Below, in pieces: positions 21,633 through 32,360 of a stretch of 64,000 bases of DNA (position 1 is its first letter; every line of letters starts with the position of its first letter). The translations under genes were made by a program, and so were the position numbers. Below the pieces are notes generated by a model that was given only the letters and a program-made list of their open reading frames with translations, was not told where the DNA came from and made no database searches. Where the stretch lies: NCBI GenBank assembly GCA_028274465.1, contig CM051456.1, forward strand, positions 77,672,753 to 77,736,752, written 5' to 3'. Source of the stretch: Plantago ovata. Its lineage: Eukaryota > Streptophyta > Magnoliopsida > Lamiales > Plantaginaceae.

Positions 21633-21991
21633 CTGATTTCCCGTATCAGTAAATTCTTTTGCACTTGAGACATCCTTTGGTAAACTCTGAGAGATGAGCT
21701 TTGCTCTTTTTCTGAGTTCCCGTCTCAGAAAATTCCTTTGATACTTGAATACCAATTTCAGTATCTTTTGATTGTCTGAGTACCCGTCTCAGCAATCCTT
21801 AAGATCTTTCTCTTACTGAGTGCCTGTCTCAGCAAATGGTCAAGTTTCCTAAACAAATACCCGTTTTGAAGGAATTACTTGCTGAATGCCTGTTTCAGCA
21901 ATCATGTAGTGACTTATCATTTCTTAGAAGAAATCAGTGACTTGGTCTTTTAGACAGAAATACTTTGGCTTGCTGAATACCTGTTTCAGCA
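21633..21991 (-). repeat. Hairpin array with conserved 7-nt loop, pol to ORF-X spacer (S2)
   Basis: Six hairpins at 21633-21649, 21712-21728, 21776-21792, 21816-21832, 21880-21900 and 21971-21991. On the plus strand the loop is TNCCYGT in all six. Arms vary but stay complementary: CTGAT/ATCAG, CTGAG/CTCAG (three times) and TGCTGAA/TTCAGCA (twice). The array starts 19 nt after the pol stop in the transcript. S3 carries an equivalent array between 35760 and 36125. Confidence 0.85.
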
Positions 21992-22009
21992 TCCTGCCAA
22001 GTGTATCCT

Positions 22010-25000
22010 TTATTGAGGTAGTTCAATCAATCCAAGGTCAAACCTTAGCATTGCGAACCTATTATCCGGTAGGGGCTTGGTAAAGATGTCAGCAAGCTGA
22101 TCTTCAGTGCCTACTTTCACAACCTCAATATCACCTTTTTCCACATGATCTCTAATGAAATGATGTCTAATATCAATGTGCTTGGTCCTAGAGTGAAACT
22201 TAGGATTTTGCGTAATTGCAATAGCACTTGTATTATCACAAAAGATTGGTGTTTTCTTTGCAGAAATACCATAATCTCTTAATTGTTGCTGAATCCATAA
22301 GATTTGAGCTGTGAAACAACCAGCTGCAATGTATTCAGATTCAGTAGATGAATTGGTGACACATGTTTGCTTCTTGCTGAACCATGATATTAATCTAGTA
22401 CCCAAAAACTGACAAGTTCCAGAGGTACTTTTTCTATCAAGAGTTGATCCACCATGATCAGCATCAGAATAGCCAACCAATTCAAGTCCAGAATCTTTAG
22501 GATACCATAATCCAACATTGACTGTACCTTTAACATATTTCAGTATTTTAATTGCCTTTTTGTAGTGTGATTCTCTTGGATCAGATTGGAATCTTGCACA
22601 CACACAAACAACTTACTGAATGTCAGGTCTACTTGCTGTTAATACAACAAGGAACCAATGAGCTTCCTATACTTGTGTTCTTCAACACTTTTGTCCTCTT
22701 TAGTATAGCCCAATTTGGTACCAACACTCATAGGGATCTTTTCAGGTTTCTCATCCTCTTTGATCCTAAACTTTATGAGCATTTCTTTCGCATACTTTGC
22801 TTGATTTATGAATATTCCATCTTTGAGTTGCTTGACTTGCAACCCTAGGAAATAATTCAATTTTCCCATCATACTCATTTCAAACTTATTTGTCATGAGT
22901 TTGGCAAAATCATCACAAAGTTGCTTGTCCTTAGATCCAAAAATTATGTCATCCACATAAATTTGAACTAAGATTAATTTACCATCATGGTTCATGGTAA
23001 AAAGGTTTTGTCAACTTCACCTTTCTTGAAACCATTTTCCAGCAAGAACTTAGCTAAGGTATCATACCATGCTCTTGGTGCTTGCTTTAGACCATATACA
23101 GCTTTCTGAAGCTTGTATACCATCTTGGTTTCTGAGGGAAGTTCAAAGCCAGGGGGTTGTTCTAGGTAGACTTCTTCAGCAAGTTCACCATTTAAGAATG
23201 CACTTTTAACATCCATTTGGTAAACAATGAAGTCATTGTGAGCAGCAAAGGCCAAGAAAAGCCTAATTGCATCCAATCTTGCAACTGGAGCGTAAGACTC
23301 ATCATAGTCCAATCCTTCAGTCTGACAGTAACCTTGAGCAACTAAGCGTGCTTTGTTTCTTGTTACTTCACCAGACTCGCTCAGCTTGTTTCTGAACACC
23401 CACTTTGTACCAATAGCTTTCTTATCTTCAGCAAGTGGCACAAGTTTCCAGACTTTGTTTCTTTCAAATTGATCCAATTCTTCTTGCATTGCCTTTATCC
23501 ATTCAGAATGCTTCAAAGCTTCTTCTATGGTTTTAGGTTCAATTTCTGAAACAAAGCAAGAGAATAATGATTCTACTTCTACGACAGTTGCTTCTTCAGC
23601 AAGTCCTTGAGTAGCTTTGGATCTAGTCACTTGGCGTTTATTAATATCGCCAATCATATCCGTAGAGGGATGATCTCTAATCCATTTATTAACAGGTTTC
23701 CTGTTTGTTGGATCAGGATATGTTTGCTCATCAGCATGTGACTCTTCAGTATGTACTTGTTCAGTACTACTGGGAATTTGTGTCTCTGCTGAGATTTGTT
23801 CGTCAGCAACTGCTTGTTCAGCATTGCTGGATTGAGGTATTTCATCAGCAGGCACTGGAGATTGCGTAATTTCAGCAACTTCCGGAGCAACCGCATCTTT
23901 TGCTGGAAATTCTTTGTCGTGAACTATATTTATCTTGTCATGACTCGGGGGGAGAGTCATTGTCAGAATCATCATTTAGTTCAATTGACTTGATTTGCCT
24001 AGCATCAGATTCAGTTCTTTGCTCATGTATGATTAGCTTTTTCATACATTCTGATATTTCTTCTTCAGCAGGCACACCTTGTGACTTTTCGTAGAATACA
24101 ACATGCACAGATTCTTCAATCTTTTGTGCCTTTTTGTTGTAAACTCTAAGCTTTACTATGCAAGGAGTAGCCAAGAAATATCGCTTCGTCTGCCTTTGGT
24201 TGAAATGTTCTTAGGTATTCTCTACCATTGTTAAGAACGAAACACTTGCAACCAAATACTCTTAGATGAGTGATGTTAGGAGGTCTTCCAACAAACAATT
24301 CATAAGGAGTTTTGTTGTATTCCTTAGTAATCAAACATCTATTTTGAGTATAGCAGGCGGTATTAATCGCTTCAACCCAATAAGCCTCACTTATTTCAGT
24401 GTCAGCAAGCATTGTTCTTGCGGCTTCTTTCAGGGTACGATTCTTCCGTTCAGCAACACCATTTTGCTGTGGGTTCTTACTGAGGATAACTGATGTTGAA
24501 TACCTTTTGGTACAATATTCAGTTATGTACTGGTTTACAAACTCAGTACCATGGTCTGTCCTTATGACTTTACCTTGTCATTTTTCATGACTTCAAGCTT
24601 ATTCAGCAAGTTAGGTATTTCAGTCTTGGTTTCAGATTTGTTGATGAATACTACCCAAGTGAATCTTGAATAGTCATCTACCACGACTAGACCATACTTC
24701 TTACCAGCATAGCTTGTTGAAGAAGATTCAAACAAGTCCATGTGTAAGAGTTGTAAAGGTTTTGTAGTTGACGGTACTGCTTGTTCTTGAAAGAAGATTT
24801 GGTTTGCTTTCCTTGCTGACATGCATTGCAACACCATCCTTCTTAAAAGTAACCCTAGGTAATCCAACTACAAGTGCCTTTTTAGACAGCTTATTCAGCG
24901 TCTTGAAGTTTAGATGACTTGTTCGTTTATGCCATAACCATGCTTTTTCAGCAAGGCAATCATGATCTGAGACAAGGCATTTTTCAACGTTTGCTGAAGA

Positions 25001-25140
25001 CCAATCACGGTGTACAAGCCTCCTGATCTTCTTGCAATCATTAACCTTTTAGTCTCAAAATCTACAGTTTACATTCATCACTTTTAATTTTCGATGAAGG
25101 ACCGTTGTCAGCAAGTGACTCATGCTGAAAGGTTAAACTT
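22010..25140 (-). pseudogene. pol region, left-hand copy beside assembly gap (S2)
   Basis: Protease end, integrase, reverse transcriptase and RNase H of a copia element, repeating 26439-29588. Seen: integrase with NRCLITKEYNKTPYELF, RT with YVDDIIFGS, and RNase H with YSDADHGG, TESEY and TKPLP, stop at 22010. Frames break at many single-base indels, densest in the last few hundred bases before the N run (24900-25140), as expected of a low-quality contig end. Differences from the right-hand copy include sense codons where the right copy has stops, so allelic origin is also possible. Most likely this is a redundant copy of the same locus, not a second pol gene. Confidence 0.8.
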
Positions 25141-25240
25141 NNNNNNNNNNNNNNNNNNNNNNNNNNNNNNNNNNNNNNNNNNNNNNNNNNNNNNNNNNNN
25201 NNNNNNNNNNNNNNNNNNNNNNNNNNNNNNNNNNNNNNNN
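25141..25240. other. Assembly gap (100 N)
   Basis: Exactly 100 N, a conventional placeholder of unknown length. The sequence left of it (20801-25140) repeats to the right (25241-29588) in the same order and orientation, so the true gap is probably negative. ORFs running through the N are meaningless. Confidence 0.98.
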
Positions 25241-25543
25241 AAAGTTTCATGAGGCCTTGCTGCTGATGAAATCAAGCCCGCCTCTTCATTTTGCGTCATC
25301 AAGCTCTATGTTCATAAAAGTACCTAATGTACTTTTCTTTCTTGCAAACCCTCCCCATTGCATCAACATCTCACACTTTGCAGTGTCAAGATATGACGGA
25401 GGCATAGGTTTTACAGTGATTCGGTCGTTTTTCAACACAACTTTCGTTGTGTTTGGGCCAGAGAAGTCACCGGAGCAGTGCGTGTTTCAGCACTGTCAAC
25501 CTTTGACGATTTTGAGGACTTAGATGTCTGTCTTGGGAGCCAT
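25241..25543 (-). pseudogene. ORF-X N-terminal fragment, redundant copy
   Basis: Repeats 20801-21100 with many one-base insertions near the gap edge. The start ATG is at 25543 and the frame hits a stop after eight codons because of a short deletion relative to 21100. It is the other side of the contig overlap and should not be counted as a separate gene. The region is too noisy to judge its original coding state. Confidence 0.8.
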
Positions 25544-26438
25544 TTCTTATATAGAGCAAGAAAATTGTACGAAAAAGATAGTTTGCTTTTGACCGGAGGT
25601 ACAGTAGATTCAGGCTAGAATTTGCAGAGAAAGGAAATGTGAGTTAAAGAATTTTGTCATTTCTCTAACTCCTTCTTTATATAGTGTCTCTGGTGTGTGA
25701 GAACTCAATCGATTTGAGCTCTCAGCAAGGGTAAAACAGAGAAACACTGGAGATAGTGGAGCCTTTGCATTGAATGCGTAGTGGCCCACTAACTAAAACC
25801 GTCAGAGCACTCTCTCTCTTTGTTTTGTTAGCCGTTAGATTAGTAACTCCTTTTATCAATGGCCACGATTGAATTTCATGTCATGATTATTGCGAGTTTA
25901 TCTGTGCCAGCTTAACGTCACAAATTGATTTTACCGAGTAATAGGGATAGATTGCTTGCTGAAATAGACAAGAATCTTTTCAGCGAGTTTGAATTAACAA
26001 TCTAGATACTTGCTGAAAGTTCCCCCTTACTTAGATATCTCATATTTTCTAAGTTAAAAGATATTTCTGATTTCCCGTATCAGTAAATTCTTTTGCCTTG
26101 AGACATCCTTTGGTAAAACTGAGAGATGAGCTTTGCTCTTTTTCTGAGTTCCCGTCTCAGAAAATTCCTTTGATACTTGAATACCTGTTTCAGTATCTTT
26201 TGATTGTCTGAGTACCCGTCTCAGCAATCCTTAAGTTTTTCTCTTACTGAGTGCCTGTCTCAGCAAGTGATCAAGTTTCCTAACAATACCCGTTTTGAAG
26301 GAATTACTTGCTGAATGCCTGTTTCAGCAATCATGTAGTGACTTATCATTTCTTAGAAGAAATCAGTGACTTGGTCTTTTAGACAGGAATACTTTGGCTT
26401 GCTGAATACCTGTTTCAGCATTCTGCCAAGTGTATCCT
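25544..26438 (-). other. Spacer between pol and ORF-X, redundant copy
   Basis: Non-coding. Repeats 21101-22009, including the internal TATA context (about 25676-25686) and the same hairpin array with TNCCYGT loops (about 26066-26422). Small differences from the left copy leave the stems intact. Confidence 0.8.
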
Positions 26439-26968
26439 TTATTGAGGTAGTTCAATCAATCCAAGGTTATACCTTAGCATTGCGAACCTATTATCCGGTA
26501 GGGGCTTGGTAAAGATGTCAGCAAGCTGATCTTCAGTACCTACTTTCACAACCTCAATATCACCTTTTTCCACATGATCTCTAATGAAATGATGTCTAAT
26601 ATCAATGTGCTTGGTCCTAGAGTGAAACTTAGGATTTTGCGTAATTGCAATAGCACTTGTATTATCACAAAAGATTGGTGTTTTCTTTGCAGAAATACCA
26701 TAATCTCTTAATTGTTGCTGAATCCATAGGATTTGAGCTGTGCAACAACCAGCTGCAATGTATTCAGATTCAGTAGATGAATTGGCGACACACGTTTGCT
26801 TCTTGCTGAACCATGATATTAATCTAGTACCCAAAAACTGACAAGTTCCAGAGGTACTTTTTCTATCAAGAGTTGATCCACCATGATCAGCATCAGAATA
26901 GCCAACCAATTCAAGTCCAGAATCTTTTGGATACCATAATCCAACATTGACTGTACCTTTAACATATT
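26439..26968 (-). pseudogene. RNase H domain of S2 pol
   Basis: Ty1/copia RNase H, which degrades the RNA strand of RNA-DNA hybrids during reverse transcription. Seen: catalytic-type residues in YSDADHGG, STESEY, FCDNTSA and EDQLADIFTK. The order and spacing are those of the copia family C terminus, ending IELPQ and TAA. The frame starts at 26909 because a missing T in a homopolymer near 26977 breaks continuity with the RT domain; the left-hand copy has the T. The motif DRKSTSGTCQFLG is typical of the SIRE lineage. Confidence 0.85.
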
Positions 26969-28463
26969 TCAGTATTTAATTGCCTTTTTGTAGTGTGATT
27001 CTCTTGGATCAGATTGGAATCTTGCACACACACAAACAACATACTGAATGTCAGGTCTACTTGCTGTTAAATACAACAAGGAACCAATGAGCTTCCTATA
27101 CTTGTGTTCTTCAACACTTTTGTCCTCTTTAGTATAGCCCAATTTGGTACCAACACTCATAGGGATCTTTTCAGGTTTCTCATCCTCTTTGATCCTAAAC
27201 TTTATGAGCATTTCTTTCGCATACTTTGCTTGATTTATGAATATTCCATCTTTGAGTTGCTTGACTTGCAACCCTAGGAAGTAATTCAATTTTCCCATCA
27301 TACTCATTTCAAACTTATTAGTCATGAGTTTGGCAAAATCATCACAAAGTTGCTTGTCCTTAGTTCCAAAACTTATGTCATCCACATAAATTTGAACTAA
27401 GATTAATTTACCATCATGGTTCATGGTAAATAAGGTTTTGTCAACTTCACCTTTCTTGAAACCATTTTCCAGCAAGAACTTAGCCAAGGTATCTTACCAT
27501 GCTCTTGGTGCTTGCTTTAGACCATATACAGCTTTCTGAAGCTTGTATACCATCTTGATCTCTGAGGGAAGTTCAAAGCCAGGGGGTTGTTCTAGGTAGA
27601 CTTCTTCAGCAAGTTCACCATTTAAGAATGCACTTTTAACATCCATTTGGTAAACAATGAAGTCATTGTCAGCAGCAAAGGCCAAGAAAAGCCTAATTGC
27701 ATCCAATCTTGCAACTGGAGCGTAAGACTCATCATAGTCCAATCCTTCAGTCTGACAGTAACCTTGAGAAACTAAGCGTGCTTTATTTCTTGTTACTTCA
27801 CCGGGCTCGCTCAGCTTGTTCTGAACACCCACTTTGTACCAATAGCTTTCTTATCTTCAGCAAGTGGCACAAGTTTCCAGACTTTGTTCCTTTCAAATTG
27901 ATCCAATTCTTCTTGCATTGCCTTTATCCATTCAGAATGCTTCAAAGCTTCTTCTATGGTTTTAGGTTCAATTTCTGATACAAAGCAAGAGAATAATGAT
28001 TCTACTTCTACGACAGTTGCTTCTTCAGCAAGTCCGTGAGTAGCTTTGGATCTAGTCACTTGGCGTTTATTAATATCGCCTATCATATCCGTAGAGGGAT
28101 GATCTCTAATCCATTTATTAACAGGTTTCTTGTTTGTTGGATCAGGATATGTTTGCTCATCAGCATGTGACTCTTCAGTATGTACTTGTTAAGTACTACT
28201 GGAAATTTGTGTCTCTGCTGAGATTTGTTCGTCAGCAACTGCTTGTTCAGCATTGCTGGATTGAGGTATTTCATGAGCAGGCACTGGAGATTGCGTAATT
28301 TCAGCAACTTCCGGAGCAACCGCGTCTTTTGCTAGAAATTCTTTGTCGTGAACTATATTTATCTTGTCATGACTCGGGGCAGGAGAGTCATTGTCAGAAT
28401 CATCATTAAGTTCAATTGACTTGATTTGCCTAGCATCAGATTCAGTTCTTTGCTCATGTATGA
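26969..28463 (-). pseudogene. Hinge and reverse transcriptase domain of S2 pol
   Basis: RNA-dependent DNA polymerase of a copia element. A Ser/Glu-rich hinge (28087-28463) leads into RT with [38 protein letters not shown] and [10 protein letters not shown], then the catalytic YVDD (YVDDISFG) and NYFLGLQV. Breaks seen relative to the left-hand copy: GAA to TAA near 28190, a missing base near 27830, TAT to TAA near 27492 in WYDTL, and an Ile to Ser change after YVDD. Several breaks are single bases, and some could be sequencing error. Confidence 0.85.
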
Positions 28464-29363
28464 TTAGCTTTTCATACATTCTGATATTTCTTCTTCAGCA
28501 GGCACACCTTGTGACTTTTCGTAGAACACAACATGCACAGATTCTTCAATCTTTTGTGACTTTTTGTTGTAAACTCTATAAGCTTTAATATGCAAGGAGT
28601 ATCCAAGAAATATCGCTTCGTCTGCCTTTGGTTGAAATGTTCTTAGGTATTCTCTACCATTGTTAAGAACGAAACACTTGCAACCAAATACTCTTAGATG
28701 AGTGATGTTAGGAGGTCTTCCAACAAACAATTCATAAGGAGTTTTGTTGTATTCCTTAGTAATCAAACATCTATTTTGAGTATAGCAGGCGGTATTAATC
28801 GCTTCAACCCAATAAGCCTCACTAATTTCAATGTCAGCAAGCATTGTTCTTGCGGCTTCTTTCAGGGTACGATTCTTCCATTCAGCAACACCGTTTTGCT
28901 GTGGCGTTCTTAATGAGGATAACTGATGTTGAATACCTTTTGAGGTACAATATTCAGTTATGTACTGGTTTACAAACTCAGTACCGTGGTCTGTCCTTAT
29001 GACTTTTACCTTGTCATTTTTCATGACTTCAAGCTTATTCAACAAGTTAGGTATTTCAGTCTTGGTTTCAGATTTGTGCTTGATGAATACTACCCAAGTG
29101 AATCTTGAATAGTCATCTACCACGACTAGACCATACTTCTTACCAGCATAGCTTGTTGAAGAAGATTCAAACAAGTCCATGTGTAAGAGTTGTAAAGGTT
29201 TTGTAGTTGACGGTACTGCCTTGTTCTTGAAAGAAGATTTGGTTTGCTTTCCTTGCTGACATGCATTGCAAACACAATCCTTCTTAAAAGTAACCCTAGG
29301 TAATCCAACTACAAGTGCCTTTTTCGACAGCTTATTCAGCGTCTTGAAGTTTAGATGACTTGT
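28464..29363 (-). pseudogene. Integrase of S2 pol
   Basis: Copia integrase, which inserts the cDNA into host DNA. Seen: an HHCC-type zinc-binding start (His pair in the WLWHK...TSH region, Cys pair in CVCNAC), then the D,D-35-E core. The first Asp is in HMDLF, the second in IRTDHGTEF, and Glu follows exactly 35 residues later in NGVAE. The C-terminal part has VFGCKCFVLN and AIFLGYS. The stop at 29364-29366 (TGA) just upstream separates it from protease; the left-hand copy has CGA there. The frame is lost near 28470 through one missing T in a homopolymer. Confidence 0.87.
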
Positions 29364-29822
29364 TCATTTATGCCATAACCATGCTTTTTCAGCAAGGCAA
29401 TCATGATCTGAGACAAGGCATTTTTCAACGTTTGCTGAAGACCAATCAACAGTGTACAAGCCTCCTGATCTTCTTGCAATCATTATAACCTTTTTAGTCT
29501 CAAAATCTACAAGTTTACATTCATCACTTTTAGTTTCGATGAAGTATCCTTTGTCAGCAAATTGACTCATGCTGAAAAGGTTAAACTTCACATCTTGGAC
29601 ATAAAGAACTCCAGAAATGGTTATGCATCCTAACTTCACATCACCATAGCCTTTTGTAGATCCGGAGCCTCCACCAGCAAACCTTATTGTTGGACCTTTA
29701 GACCACCGTCTATAGTTTATAAGGTTATTCTTGTTGCCCGTCATGTGCTTTCCACAACCACTATCAAAGTGCCAGATTGCATCGTTTGTCTCCGTGGCTG
29801 CATTCTGCACAATCAAGAGCAA
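29364..29822 (-). CDS. Protease and GAG-pre-integrase region of S2 pol
   Basis: Copia aspartic protease that processes the Gag-Pol polyprotein. Active-site motif DSGCGKHMTG, then GGGSGSTKGYGDV, GVLYV and FNLFSMSQFADKGY, followed by the GAG-pre-integrase segment. The frame opens at about 29831, only a few bases from the gag stop (29828-29830), and is shifted relative to gag. The S3 copy shows exactly the same offset (gag stop 39542-39544, pol frame 39536). No ATG opens the frame; expression must come from frameshifting or from splicing at the good acceptor ending at 29805. Ends at TGA 29364-29366. Confidence 0.85.
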   Translation of the reverse strand: MLLIVQNAATETNDAIWHFDSGCGKHMTGNKNNLINYRRWSKGPTIRFAGGGSGSTKGYGDVKLGCITISGVLYVQDVKFNLFSMSQFADKGYFIETKSDECKLVDFETKKVIMIARRSGGLYTVDWSSANVEKCLVSDHDCLAEKAWLWHK

Positions 29823-29884
29823 ACAAGTTAATTATCCAATGATGGATGTCCATTAACATGTTCAAGAATGCGTCCAGTGGAAAC
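29805..29884 (-). other. Candidate 80-nt gag-pol intron
   Basis: Minus strand TGG|GTTTCCACTGG to TTGATTGTGCAG|AATGC. Removing these 80 nt joins the gag frame to the pol frame at codon boundaries and skips the gag stop. The acceptor (T-rich tract, GTGCAG) is strong and the donor (GTTTCC) is weak. Present at the same place in S3 (acceptor TGTGCAG near 39519). Confidence 0.4.
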
Positions 29885-32248
29885 CCAAGTCTGAAGTTTT
29901 TCAACTTTGACTTGTTTTCTACTTGCTGAGGAACTAGGAGGATTTGAGCTGAAAGACTTTTGACTCGTGCTGGTCAAATCCACTTTCTGATGTGGTGTCT
30001 TGCTCTGTTGACCTTTTTGCTGAACATACTTTTCAGTAAGTTCTTTTCTAGCAAGGTTCCTTCTAGTCCTAGCATTGGGAGTCTTTTCAGAACTCTTAGG
30101 CTTGATTTTGTTCATCTCTTTGAAGTATCTTTGCTGACTTTGCTTATACTCATGAAAAAGTTGACTTTGCTTGGTTTTGAAACCAAGTCCACTTTTCGGA
30201 GAATGCTGAGCTTTAGCTTCAGCAACCTTACTTGATTCAGGTTTGTCAGCAAAGGACTTCTGATTACTTTTAGTAATCTTGCCTTTAGTCTTAACAACTT
30301 GCTTTTCAGCAACTTGTTTGGCGGAATGCTTCACGGCATTCTTATTCTTTCCAGTTTGCTTCTCAGCAACCTGTTTTCCTTTTAAAGTCTTGTTACTTTG
30401 AGTAGCAACAGCGGGCTTTATGGTCATAGGCACTTGATTGCATGTTTCAGCAACCTTAGTTTGACCAAACTGATAGATTACTGGAGGACTACTATCAGTA
30501 GCACGTACAAAGGAGATAGGTGATTTATCTTTTCTCAAGATTTCTACGTTATCACCTTCGCACGTTGCTCCTAAACCTTCTTTCTGAGATGGATCTCTCA
30601 AATAAGAGTTTAGTTCAGTCAGCGTACTACTTGCTTCCACATAGGATTTGAAATTGATTTTCATCTTTTTCATTTCTTGGATTTCAGCAAGTAACTTTAG
30701 AATAGAGGACTGATACTCTTCCAATTCTAATGCCATTTGAGAATTTTTCTCTTCAGCCTCAGCAATCAACTTCTTAAGACGCCTTATTTCAGCATCCTTT
30801 TCTTCTGTTTCTTCCTTCAGCGAAACGTACTTTTCAGTAGTTTGCTTGGTCATAGTTTCAGCAAGTTGTAGTCTCTCTTGCTGTTTGCTGAGAGTTTTCT
30901 CAAATCTTTCGATTTCTCCTTGAATCTTGTCAAGGTCAATCTCATCTTCACAATCTGAATCTAAGTCAGAGGTAGAGTTATTTACCTGACCGGCCATGAG
31001 GCAGAATTCGTAGTTCGACACATCTGGATAAGCTTCCATAGCTATTCCACACACTTCTTTGCCAATCTCCACGTATAGAGTGGCTTCTTCATCGTCGGTG
31101 TCTGAACTTTCATCCTCACTGTTTTCGGAGCTTGTATCAATAAACAATGCATCGATTTTTGCTTGAAGCTTCTTCTTTTCTTCAGCAATGAAAGCTCTTT
31201 TGAACTTCTTCTTCTTTTCAGCAGATTTGCCTTTCAACAAAGGGCAATTAGCTTTGAAGTGTCCAGGCTTTTTGCAGTAAAAACATAGATCATTTCTAAC
31301 TGCTGGTTCTTCTGATGATGTAGCTTGCTGAGCTTGCTTGTTCAGCGAGCTAGTATCATTCTTGTACTTATGGTAGTTGTTACCAAGATGCTTTTTCAGC
31401 TTCTCTTTTGCTTTTCGCCTTTCAAGTTCCTTACTGATGAACTTCTTCATGTTTTTAACAACTAAAGCATTTTCATCAGCAGGCTCTTTATCATTCTTCT
31501 TTTCAGAAGATGACGGCTTTGCAGCAAGAGCAATGTTTTGCGATTTTTCAGCAAACACATTTTCTCTTTGCTTTGTCTCATAATTGACAGTAGCAAGATG
31601 AGAGAACAACTCTGTTGGTGTAATGTCTGGCATTCCTTGATTATAATAGAAATTCTGAGTGTGGATCCATTCTTGATTCAAACTTCTGATGATAGTTTTC
31701 ACTTTCTCAGAATCTGAATAAAGGTTTCCAACACCCAGCGCTGCCATTTCACTAACAGGAGTTGTGAATCTGAAGTCCAAGTCTTCCAGTGACTCGTTTG
31801 CACCTTGCTTAAAGTTTTGAAACTTTAACTTAAGTACTTCAAGTTTGTTTTCCTCGGTCTTGTCAGATCCAGCACAAAGATCTTGAACCATTTTCCAAGC
31901 TTCCTTTGCAGTCTTAGCACCCCACAGTTTGCACTGTATGGTATCCGGAGTTGATCGAATGATGATATTTCTAGCTTGGCCATCAAGACGGAATCTCTTA
32001 GCTTCGTCAGAAGTCCATTCCTCTCTTGGTTTTGGCACAACCGTATCTGATGGTTCGCCTTGGATGGTTTCCTTTCCAGCTTCAATGGTCTTATGAGGGA
32101 AACTCCTTTCAACCTTGGTGATCTTGATAGGTCCATCATTAATGACGGTGACCATCTCATCACTAATGGCCTCAAGATGTAGCATCATGTTGTTTCGCCA
32201 TTTCTCGTAATTTTCCAGCTTCAGCAAGGGAGCATCTCCTAAAGACAT
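29828..32248 (-). CDS. gag: Gag of S2 (806 aa)
   Basis: Nucleocapsid and capsid protein of a Ty1/copia element. The start ATG at 32248 (MSLGDAPLLKLENYEKW) lies about 100 nt 3' of the primer site. Domain order: the UBN2-type copia Gag core (residues about 10-240), a basic helix rich in Lys/Arg, and one CCHC knuckle CFYCKKPGHFKANC (about 322-335). Then an acidic Ser/Asp/Glu stretch, a long heptad-like coiled coil (about 430-530, from IDLDKIQGEIERFEKTL onward), and a Lys/Gln/Ser-rich tail with repeated VAEKQ. The coiled coil and long C-terminal extension are features of Sirevirus Gag. The frame is intact, unusual among the genes in this window. The stop TAA is at 29828-29830. Confidence 0.92.
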   Translation of the reverse strand: MSLGDAPLLKLENYEKWRNNMMLHLEAISDEMVTVINDGPIKITKVERSFPHKTIEAGKETIQGEPSDTVVPKPREEWTSDEAKRFRLDGQARNIIIRSTPDTIQCKLWGAKTAKEAWKMVQDLCAGSDKTEENKLEVLKLKFQNFKQGANESLEDLDFRFTTPVSEMAALGVGNLYSDSEKVKTIIRSLNQEWIHTQNFYYNQGMPDITPTELFSHLATVNYETKQRENVFAEKSQNIALAAKPSSSEKKNDKEPADENALVVKNMKKFISKELERRKAKEKLKKHLGNNYHKYKNDTSSLNKQAQQATSSEEPAVRNDLCFYCKKPGHFKANCPLLKGKSAEKKKKFKRAFIAEEKKKLQAKIDALFIDTSSENSEDESSDTDDEEATLYVEIGKEVCGIAMEAYPDVSNYEFCLMAGQVNNSTSDLDSDCEDEIDLDKIQGEIERFEKTLSKQQERLQLAETMTKQTTEKYVSLKEETEEKDAEIRRLKKLIAEAEEKNSQMALELEEYQSSILKLLAEIQEMKKMKINFKSYVEASSTLTELNSYLRDPSQKEGLGATCEGDNVEILRKDKSPISFVRATDSSPPVIYQFGQTKVAETCNQVPMTIKPAVATQSNKTLKGKQVAEKQTGKNKNAVKHSAKQVAEKQVVKTKGKITKSNQKSFADKPESSKVAEAKAQHSPKSGLGFKTKQSQLFHEYKQSQQRYFKEMNKIKPKSSEKTPNARTRRNLARKELTEKYVQQKGQQSKTPHQKVDLTSTSQKSFSSNPPSSSASRKQVKVEKLQTWVSTGRILEHVNGHPSLDN

Positions 32249-32346
32249 CCTGTCAGTAAAGCACTACCAAACTGATCAAGTGAGAGTGATTTATGGAAAG
32301 CACTTAAGGGGATCTAGGTTCAGTGCAGAAGGCTAAAAAACCTCCT

Positions 32347-32358
32347 GCTCTGATACCA
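32347..32358 (-). promoter_or_regulatory. Primer binding site of S2 (tRNA-iMet)
   Basis: TGGTATCAGAGC on the minus strand, complementary to the 3' end of initiator methionine tRNA and two bases from the LTR end. Typical of plant copia elements. Confidence 0.92.
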
Positions 32359-32360
32359 CT

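Noticed and set aside
21633..21991. CRISPR-like array in the pol to ORF-X spacer
   Set aside because: Repeats are short hairpins with variable arms and irregular spacing; no constant repeat with unique spacers and no cas genes.
22552..22848. Plus-strand ORFs opposite pol (also 24266-24590 and 27697-27978)
   Set aside because: Antisense to clear RT and integrase coding sequence.
25062..25302. ORFs running through the N gap (also 61603-61854)
   Set aside because: The N run gives unknown residues; artefacts of translation across a gap.
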